A stretch of 64,000 nucleotides of DNA from Nematostella vectensis (lineage: Eukaryota; Cnidaria; Anthozoa; Actiniaria; Edwardsiidae), in contig NC_064036.1 of the NCBI RefSeq assembly GCF_932526225.1, forward strand, positions 9,059,519 to 9,123,518. Direction: 5' to 3'. A model generated the notes under the pieces. That model saw nothing but the letters and a program-made list of their open reading frames with translations, was not told the origin of the DNA and ran no database searches. Below are positions 56,601 through 64,000 of the stretch, one piece after another (positions within the stretch are counted from its first letter, which is position 1; every line of letters begins with the position of its first letter). The position numbers were made by a program, and so were the translations under genes.

Positions 56601-58674
56601 ATTTCTTTTTCCTTTTCCCCTTATCACTATTAAATAAATTCCTCATTTCTGTTTCCCCTTACCATTGGTAGCCCATGATAAGCGACCACTTTCTCAACTT
56701 TGCAGTCCGCACTAAGTCCAGGAGACCATAGCGCTTCTCTTTCATTTGCATTTTAAGCTGGTCCTCCTTGATCTGTTCCAACAGGCCGCGCAATGACTCT
56801 GTGTCTACATTCTGGCCTTTTTTGCCTCCGAATTTAGCGAGAACATCTAGAGACCCGTCCAAACGACCATGTAACATTAGCCAGCGTGGGGACTCGGGGA
56901 TAAATCTGTTTTGTTAGCAGAGAGAGAGGGAATATGTTTTACGTCAGCGCGGAAAGTAGGGAATGAATCTGTTTTGTTAGCAGAGAGATAGGGAATATGT
57001 TTTACGTCAGCGCGGAAAGTCGGGAATGAATCTGTTTTGTTAGCAGAGAGAGAGAGAGGGAATATGTTTTACGTCAGTGCGGAAAGTCGGGAATAAATCT
57101 GTTTTGTTAGCAGAGAGAGAGGTAATATGTTTTACGTCAGCGCGGAACCTCGGGAAGGAATCTGTTTTGTTAGCAGAGAGAGAGGGAATATGTTTTACGT
57201 CAGCGTGGAAACTCGGGAATGAATCTGTTTTGATAGTCTATTTGTCTTATGTTATACGAAAGTAGTGATTTAGAAGCAGATGGGACGGGATAAGGTGCTT
57301 CGTCATATCTTTTAGAAGCATCAAAAGGCGTATCAGAAAATAACCTCAATCACCGGCGTCAGGATTTTTGACCGGAAGGGGCCCATAAGGGACTTTCTAG
57401 GCATTTTCCCCTGTATTTTAGATGCCTTATACATTTACTGTATTTTTGGCTGCTTAAAGGGGGGATGCCCGGGACTGTTTTAAAAACTGGGGAGTGTTTT
57501 ACCTCCACAAAGGTAGCAAGAGCACTGCAGGGATTGAGTACACGAATAAAAGCAATCTCCAGTCACGGATGAAGTAAGACTCAAGAAGATTCAGCAACCC
57601 GCCTCCCGCCCAGAAGATCCCTGTAAGTGCGGAGATGAGGGTGCGGCGCTTGGGGCCGACCAATTCTAGAGAGTACACGAAGCTGGTCAGCATCACGCCC
57701 GTCAGACCAATGCCCAGGAGGAATCGGAGGAGAGCAAATAAGGAGATGCAGTCTGCGTAAGCGGACCCCGCGCTTGTTAGGGCCTAGTAGAATAGAAAAG
57801 ATCAAAGCAACAAAGAGACAGGTTAACAATTATAAGACATATTATTCTTTTGAGCATTTCCTTTGCTTCCTACCATGAGTGTTGTGCATGCAAAAATGCA
57901 CGGTTTTCGTCCCCAAGCATCCGCCATCATGCCGGAGATGACCGAGCCGATCATCATCCCCGCAAAGAAGACAGCCTGGAGCGAGGCGCCGATATATCCG
58001 CGGTCACAAATGAGGTTCCACTGAAAAGTTTGCAAAAAAACCTTGAAGAAAAGGCAAGTGGTCTGTGCTCATTCCTAGCTACATGCCTGCCCTTTTGAAC
58101 CCCCTCCCTCAGCCCTTAAAACTGTTCCCTTCAAAGCACCCCTTTTACCGACATAGAAACACCCCCTTCGGAAAACAACCCCTTTCCCGGTCCCGTTAAC
58201 TCCACGCCTTACCCCTTCGCGAAGAAAACCCCTTTCCCGTCCTAAAAGGCCCAATTAAGCAAAGGAAATCCCTCATATACCGCTATGAAGCACTACCTTC
58301 CTCTTATGTGTTCTAGCAACCGAACTAAACTGCAATTTGAAAGCTTGCGATCTTGTTCTAACCTCTGAGACAGAAGTGGTGAAGGGGCCGACGAACTCGT
58401 ACGAGGTGCAATTATCACAGCATTTCCTTGGAGGACACGTGACATTAGCGGTTGTGCACTGGAACTCAGGAGTACCGAGGCAGAAGACGAGCGCTGTGAA
58501 CTGCGCGCTTATCGGAATGATCAGCAGCTTCATAATAAGGTACAGCACTCGCTGATAAGGTCCGAACGAGCGGACGTGTGAGTCGTAGATGTCGTCGTAT
58601 CTTCTCATCTTGGCGTTCTTTGTGTCGCCCAATTCGTCAGCGTTGCTGGGTGCGCTGTCTGCTGTCTCACTCAT
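52576..58674 (-). CDS. SLC22-family organic ion transporter (MFS), 9 exons
   Basis: This is a major-facilitator plasma-membrane transporter of the organic cation/anion/carnitine group; the substrate cannot be told from sequence. Exons (minus): 58674-58363, 58020-57874, 57783-57503, 56905-56663, 55143-55009, 54754-54675, 54400-54295, 53834-53762, 52872-52576; 557 residues. TM1 is about 43-64. The large SLC22 extracellular loop follows, with six to seven cysteines and N-glycosylation sites at Asn77 and Asn88. It ends SVSE/WNLICDRGYIG, a family hallmark. The MFS signature GSVISGMMADAWGRKP is at about 129-144. IPESPRWL opens the intracellular loop, LAKFGRR is the second-half MFS motif, TAELYPTVLRN precedes the last helices, and LLPETLF marks the end of TM12. 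The cytoplasmic tail is about 65 residues and ends inside a 30-bp repeat. Exon 4's acceptor is duplicated in the upstream intron, and intron 4 holds a 48-bp array. Confidence 0.95.
53292..53336. repeat. (TA)n microsatellite in SLC22 intron 8
   Basis: A run of about 22 TA dinucleotides follows a poly-T/poly-G tract at 53218-53240. Confidence 0.95.
53532..53621. repeat. (TA)n microsatellite in SLC22 intron 8
   Basis: About 45 TA dinucleotides with one TT interruption. It has the potential to form cruciforms and to be unstable in length. Confidence 0.95.
54435..54650. repeat. GATGGT/GATGAT-rich low-complexity tract in SLC22 intron 6
   Basis: Degenerate trinucleotide repeats of GAT, GGT and AAT run for about 215 bp between exons 6 and 7. 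They give repetitive short open frames without biological meaning. Confidence 0.85.
55330..55455 (+). repeat. Dispersed repeat, copy 2 (GGGGCACATCCACGCCCCC type)
   Basis: GGGGGGGCACGGTACAAAAAC, ATTAAG, GGGGGGCACATCCACGCCCC, CTGGTCATTTT and an AT-rich segment repeat the order seen at 8795-8910. It lies at the edge of the 48-bp array. Confidence 0.6.
55460..56400. repeat. 48-bp tandem repeat in SLC22 intron 4, about 20 copies
   Basis: The unit CTTACCACCATTCCCTATTT, TCCATTAACCACTATTCCTT, GTTTCTCC repeats every 48 bp. Degenerate copies extend to about 55190 on the left and to the exon 4 donor at 56662 on the right, where the donor itself reads CCCCTTACCATTGG on the plus strand. The 48-bp length keeps frames open, giving apparent reading frames of 130-230 codons that are not genes. 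Confidence 0.95.
56882..57235. repeat. 63-bp array of the SLC22 exon 4 3' splice site, six copies
   Basis: The true exon 4 start (minus strand AACAAAACAG/ATTTATCCCCGAGTCC) is followed upstream in the gene by five copies of AACAAAACAGATTCATTCCC, GA(G/C)TTTCCGCGCTGACG, TAAAACATATTCCC and a CT run. CAGCG/CAGTG anchors on the plus strand lie at about 56882, 56945, 57008, 57074, 57138 and 57200. The copies include roughly the first 25 nt of the exon plus intron, so each carries a decoy acceptor. Confidence 0.92.
57352..57470 (+). repeat. Dispersed repeat shared with 13488-13640
   Basis: GTCAGGATTTTTGACCGG, GGGGCCCATAAGG, GGCATTTTCCCCTGTATTTT and CATTTACTGTATTTTTGGCT follow in the same order as at 13488-13640. 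It sits in SLC22 intron 3, just downstream in the gene of exon 3. Confidence 0.7.
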
Positions 58675-61600
58675 TTTACCTTAACAAACGAAAATAAAAC
58701 TAAACTCATTAAGTGACACTATAATATCCTCTAGCCATTGTGCCGCATGCTCTAAAATCTCCAGGGTGGAAATGGCCGGGGGATGTTGGGGGCTGATTGT
58801 GGTTTCGAATGGGAGGGGGGGGGGGGAGGGGGCGAGAGGTGGTACCTGGGTATGACAAAGAGTACAAATAAAACTGATCGTTAAAACAATGTCCGCTGAG
58901 AAAAGTGGGGGAGGACAAGCGCCCCCTTACCACCCCCCCCTCCCCCCGTCCGCCGCACCTGTTCTCTAGCAGCGGCGTTGCCATGCCAACCTTTAGTACC
59001 ATGTCATGCATAGTATGCATTTTTTAAATGCATTGTGGAAAATGCAATCCTCGAATTTTTGACATCTGAAAAAATACCTTCATATTTACACCCTAAAAGG
59101 TTAGTGTAGGGAAGGAGACTTCTCCTAGTCTAGATTAAAAGGCTAGACCGATATCTTATGCATTCGATGTGCTTGTTGTCAATCTTATAGTTAAAACAGC
59201 AACTCTCGCAAAATCGGAAGCTGACAGTAGTTGGTGAATGAAAAAGAGAGACTTTAAAAGGTAGTATTTAACTGGCCTTATTGCATGATCTATACCTAGT
59301 AAATAACAATTTACAATGGTGGAAAGAGACAAAACTTGATAATAGTTGACTTTTTTGGAAAAAAACAAACAAACAAGGTTTAGGTTATTAATGACCTTCA
59401 AGAAAACCTAGGAAAGTTGGTGGTTGATTGCACAAACTTGAAAAGTTCATTAGATCAATATTGTTCACAATAAAAATTAACATTTAGACAAAGCGGGGCT
59501 GATGCATGCACGGTCTCAATTCCCAAAGGCGGAGTTGAATTGCAAAATTTTCGTAACTCGGAGTTTCAGTGTGAGCACGCTGCGAGAATGGAGCTCACTG
59601 ACAGCGAAGAAGAGCGACTTATTTTTATTACGCCAAATATCTATTTTCAAGAACTGTAATGTCGACGACAATGAACAAACGGAATGAGTGAGTAGACGCC
59701 TCAGATAGCTACCTTTATTAGTATTCACGGTTAATATCTAGTTTTTAACCTACTCCTCCTCATTAGTATTCTCGTTATTAACCTCATTCATATTTGATGA
59801 GTTCATATTAAACCCCATTTTTTCCCTGCTGATACACCAAGCCCTCCCCGTTCTTTAAGATTGTAAATTATTCATAGGTATTCTAGTGAAATAAAGGACT
59901 TGAAAGAACAATGGAAAAGGTGTCAATCATGTAATAAAGTTACGTTAGCCATTGCCAACCTGTCGGTTCGACTTGAACACATTTGAATCAATACGAAACC
60001 TATTCAGAGAAGTTTTTGATGGCTATTCACTTTCTTTTAAATGACACATTTTCTTGAGTTCTCTTCGACTTAGAAAACAACACAAACAAAATGTTGTGGA
60101 GCTCGTAAAAGTCAGTTTAATTTTTAAAGTAACATAGTTTTACCATGAATCGCCTCCAAATGGGCCTTATCATTTAATAATTTGTGTAATTCTCTTTCTA
60201 ATAATTCATAAACTATTTATATCTTTGTTTACAATAAATTCTAAGAGTATAGCCTTAAAATGCTCAAAGAATAATAAGGGCCAGGCCTCAACTGAAAATC
60301 AGCCGTTCTTATAAAAAGAGTGGAATAATATTTTTATGTTATAACAACATTTTCGATTTCCCTTTGCCGCTGTATAAACTAGATTACTGTAAATTGCAAA
60401 ATACAAATATAAGAAAAAATATCACAAATACTTCAAAGAGATTTTTGAGCCGGTCGGGTAGTTTTCTCTCAGCTGAATGATCTAAAACTTGTAAGTTCAG
60501 TAAGTTGTTGTGTGCTTGATAAAGTTTTGTTTTGTAACTCCCAGCGTGGAGATGGTGAAAATAATTCTTCCATAAATATGATGGCATACAGTGGTATATG
60601 ATGTACCTTAGAGCTTCTCCGATCCTTTTTAAAGTTTTTTTTCCTTAGTTGAATTCTCTTGTTATTATTGCACCACACAACATCCACAGATGTACCTCGC
60701 ACGTACCAACCAATATTTGTACAGTCCAGATAGACCCAATTAGCTAAACAAACAGCAACTGTGGAGTAATTTAGAGACTAACGAGTGGCAAGCTCGATCC
60801 GATACACTTTACACAAGATTCAAGAGCGCTACACAAGAAATTGTCAACTCGTGCCATTTAGAGCGATCGCGGCTGCAAAATTGACGTTATTGTGACCTTA
60901 ACCAATAAAAAAAATCACACTAATTAAAATCTAGATTTGCAGATAAAGTCTTGACACAACGCAAAACATTGTTTTGCGTCGGAGTGAAAACTAACCTGTC
61001 AAGAAGAACAATAGGCACGTTACCTTGCCTTTTTTTCTATGTTACCTGTTCATAATTCGATTGACTGATCCCATAGCTGTTTTAATCACTTTATCCCGGA
61101 GCGTTAATAAATTCTTTGGTGATCAGTGATACTACAAGATTTAGATGCTAATCAGTGGTTATGCGACAACATAGTGTAATAGCCATGATACGCAATTATC
61201 ACTGCCAATAGATCATGGTCTCTTGTCATCCCCCCACCCGTTGTATCCTCCATAAGTCCCTGTACAACAGTATCTGTGAGGCGAAGTTTGCAAGGCTTAT
61301 GTTCCAAGCACACACAAACAAATGTTAGAAACCCAGTCTGACCCGGCGAGTTACGTAATGCCGAATGGCCGAATGTGTGATCCCTAGTTGAAAATAGCGT
61401 CTTAATATCGAGTGGGTTAAACCCGATAGCATAATGTCAGGGTCCTAGACTCGAGACTAGGCAGGTCACGAGATTCAGCTCATGTCACGAGATGAACTTG
61501 CCTCTTCAATCGGTCTCTGGGTTTGATCTGAATGACGTGAATCGTACCTGAATCGTAGGGGTTCAGCATTATACTTTGTTTTTTTGCGTCCTTTTTTTCT

Positions 61601-62090
61601 GATAAAAGGTTTTCACTTAATTTAGGCAAGGGGAAAGGTAAATCTCTTTCCAATTTCGATACCAGCTACCCTAGAATTTTACGTAACACCAGTTCACACT
61701 CGTCTTTTTTGCTATTTCAACTTTTTTTCCATTGAGAAAAAAAATATCAAGTAACCTATTTTAATGTCTTCGGAGGAAATCCTTTCAATAGGACGTGGTT
61801 GGTTTCTCCCACGCCCTGTTAAATTGCTTCTGTTGAACGATTTGTCCATCAGACACCAAGTGAGGCTTATAAATGGCGGCTTGCTGCCTGACACGTTAGT
61901 CAGGTTGACGTCGTCATTGAAAAGTTCCCGATTCGACCGTCTAAAGGTATACGAAATCGTAGCAAAAAAGTTGCGAATTTGCCTGCGTAATCGTCGTATT
62001 CGTGTTCCGTGGAGATATTGCAATGGCATAAGAAAAATCCCCAGTTCTTTCGGAGGTGGTCAGATTTTTAAAAAACTCACCCCCTCCCCC
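58675..62090. other. Gene-poor region upstream of SLC22
   Basis: A dispersed G-rich repeat lies at 58770-58975. Beyond that I see no coding sequence that resembles a known protein or shows conserved splice structure. The sequence is AT-rich and mostly unique. The SLC22 promoter should lie just above 58674. Confidence 0.5.
58770..58975 (+). repeat. Dispersed G-rich repeat shared with 38905-39215
   Basis: A poly-G tract, GTACAAATAAAACTGATCG and GCTGAGAAAAGTGGGGGAGG, then CAAGCGCCCCC and a C tract, match the order at 38905-39215. It has no coding content. Confidence 0.6.
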
Positions 62091-62091
62091 A

Positions 62092-62285
62092 AACGCGGTC
62101 ACTTCCATAAAAGGAAAACTAATATATTCCTTATTTGAAAAAAAAAATGCATGATTCTTGTCATTTTTAAGGTTGCCGTACCGCAGGTGCTTCGTAAACT
62201 TAATGACTTGTAATCAGAAGAGAAAAACAGTGACTGTGACCATCTTTGGTCAATGGAGAAAGTATCTGAAAAGAAAAAACTAAGA
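62092..62285 (+). repeat. Dispersed repeat shared with 8925-9112
   Basis: GCGGTCACTTCCATAAAAGG through TGCATGATTCTTGTCATTTT, AATCAGAAGAGAAAAACAGT and GACCATCTTTGGTCAATGG repeats the block near the left end of the window in the same orientation. Confidence 0.75.
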
Positions 62286-62663
62286 AGTCCGCATGACTGG
62301 CTAGATTATCTCATCGTTCTATTGTATTCCCGTTCTTCGTCTGTGGTGACACCAATCCAATGTGGTGAAAACTTCTGATAGCTTCTACATGACCCACGAA
62401 AAGTATAAAATACGGAAACGCGAGCATTTGAGAAGACCATCCGGGAAGCCTGTGTGGTGCGCGAGTCCCGCCCATCCTGCTTTTCTCTGCACAAGTACCA
62501 AGTTTTCGGCGGGAAAAAGGTACTCTGCTTCAACTTCCCCAAGGCGTTTGGTCAGTCAACTACGTTGACTCGTAAGGCTCGGGGATTTTCACAACGTTTG
62601 GATAAAATTTCTTGAAATTTTACATGTCTAGTCGAGCGTATGCCTTGCCTTGCTAGTTCAATG

Positions 62664-62746
62664 CAACCTCCTCCGCAGGGTCTTCTGGGTAATTTTCAAT
62701 AGACGCCATATTGAAAATTACCTAGAAGACCCTGGTGACGAGGTTG
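62664..62746. repeat. Hairpin with 37-bp arms
   Basis: CAACCTCCTCCGCAGGGTCT...AATTTTCAAT (62664-62700) is followed after a 9-bp loop by its imperfect reverse complement ATTGAAAATTACCTAGAAGA...GAGGTTG (62710-62746). About 31 of 37 positions pair. It may be a small foldback element or an RNA hairpin. Confidence 0.7.
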
Positions 62747-63877
62747 GGTCCAACGCAAGCTGTGCAATGGTTTGACGCATGCGCAGTAATATATCAACGA
62801 ATTTCATGGCCACACATCAAACGATACCTTTGGTTTGCAGAAGCTTGGGTCTCATTTATTTAAGCTTTTACTGTTTAATTCACAAAAATCTCACACAAGA
62901 ATGTGAGTGAGCAATTGCAGGATATGAGTTTTTTAAGTAATTTCCTATGTATGTATCTGACAACAGTGGCGGATACAAGGGGGTGGATTGGGTGGATATC
63001 CACCCCGCTTTTTTAGTAAAAAAAAATGAAAAGTCACGTCTGAGGGACGGGAGGTCCTTTCCAATTTCCTTTGCCTGACGCGACAAATCCAATTCAGCGT
63101 GAAGTATTGTACAGTGACCTACCAAAAACCACGTGATCAGTTATAAGCCGTCTATCCGCCATTATTCACGAGTAAGTACGCAGCTGCTTTGTGTCCTATT
63201 ATCTTTGTTCTACAAAGGAGTTCTTTTGTCTCTATTCTTCTCGTTTTTTGTGTCGAGGTGCGGATATTGTTTATTTCCCCAATCAAATTGCAGCTTGTAA
63301 GAGCTGCGTACTGACCCTTATTTACCTCCCATTTTTAAATCCTGGATCAGCCCCTGGCCAACGAACATCCAACTGTCGAACCGTCAATTGTCAAGCTGTT
63401 TTTGCTGTTATTTTTTACTTGCTTGCAATTCTCTCAGCGATTTATTATCGGTATTTAATATCTAGATTTCACCAAACCTATACATATCTTCTACCCTGAT
63501 TAGAAGCACTTCTATCCTTGAGTAGAAGTTAGAAGCAGAGCAGATGTTTTATCGTTTCCACAATTTATTGAACTCTATTGGTACGTCTTGTTTTAAAATT
63601 TTAAATTCAAATCTTACTTATTTATCCAACCTCTCATCACACTTTATTTTAACCAAATACTATACCAAGGGACAGGATACCGGTTATTTTAACACGTCGG
63701 CTCTCAATTCAAAGTAAATGAGATAAGAATTGCGAGTCAAACTAGATTAAAAGTATTATTATTTAAATATGCAAACAAATATAAGATGATTATATTTGTG
63801 CTGTTGGTTCTTGGTGTGATTTTAATTGCATTTGCCCTGTTCGATTGTTTGCTTGCATACGTATGTGAAATATTCAA
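62747..63877. other. Gene-poor region near the right end
   Basis: No gene was recognised. A repeat-like boundary GTGGCGGATACAAGGGGGTG at about 62968 and AAATCCTGGATCAGCCCC at about 63336 may mark a small degraded element. Nothing else stands out. Confidence 0.45.
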
Positions 63878-64000
63878 CCTTGGAACCACGCCCCTATAAC
63901 AACGAACCGTGCAACACAATACACAACACAAGCTGTACCTTGGGACCACGCCCTATAACAATGAACCGTGCAACAAAATACACAACACAAGCTGTACCTT
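63878..64000. repeat. 60-bp satellite family, third locus (runs off the window)
   Basis: CCTTGGAACCACGCCCCTAT, AACAACGAACCGTGCAACAC and AATACACAACACAAGCTGTA are the same unit as at 49.3-52.4 kb. Two units are visible and the array continues past the right edge. Confidence 0.95.

Noticed and set aside
61764-62138. 124-codon open frame (Arg/Leu-rich)
   Set aside because: No recognised domain, no splice context, and its 3' part enters a dispersed repeat.
63191-63499. 102-codon open frame near the right end
   Set aside because: No recognisable domain and no start or splice context. Composition alone is not enough.

Overview
The window looks like nuclear DNA of an early-branching animal, most plausibly an anthozoan cnidarian such as a sea anemone. 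The evidence is multi-exon genes with GT-AG introns, metazoan families (two ephrins, a fibrinogen-domain lectin, an SLC22 transporter, CDKAL1, bystin), a 7-TM protein resembling cnidarian gustatory-receptor-like proteins, and dense tandem and dispersed repeats. The species call is inference. Gene models below were spliced by eye from conserved protein sequence, reading frame and splice signals; each set of exons sums to an intact frame.

Layout. 28-8197 (+): bystin, a ribosome-biogenesis factor, 13 exons. 9794-12792 (+) and 15622-21066 (+): two tandem transmembrane ephrins with matching intron positions. 23264-29987 (+): secreted protein with a fibrinogen C-terminal domain. 31131-32319 (-): phage-type (GH24) lysozyme fused to a granulin-like cysteine-rich tail, convergent with the lectin. 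33614-45615 (+): CDKAL1, a tRNA methylthiotransferase, 11 exons. Inside its 3.7-kb intron 8 lies an antisense two-exon 7-TM gene, 40640-42440. 46.36-52.6 kb: two related satellite arrays (58-bp and 60-bp units) and a 30-bp array. 52576-58674 (-): SLC22-type organic ion transporter, 9 exons. From 58.7 kb to the end I see no convincing gene; the 60-bp satellite family returns at 63.88 kb and runs off the window.

The most unusual feature is where the tandem repeats sit. Several arrays were seeded across gene boundaries: the 5' splice sites of bystin exons 7 and 11, the 5' splice site of lectin exon 4 (nine 77-bp copies, split by a solo LTR with a CATG target-site duplication), and the 3' splice site of SLC22 exon 4. 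Others start at or include stop codons (SLC22 clearly; lectin, bystin and CDKAL1 less clearly). The splice-site arrays create strings of near-perfect decoy sites beside the true ones.

Functionally the genes are mostly unrelated housekeeping or signalling genes. The lectin and lysozyme, about 1.1 kb apart and convergent, are a plausible secreted recognition/lysis pair, and the two ephrins are a tandem duplication.
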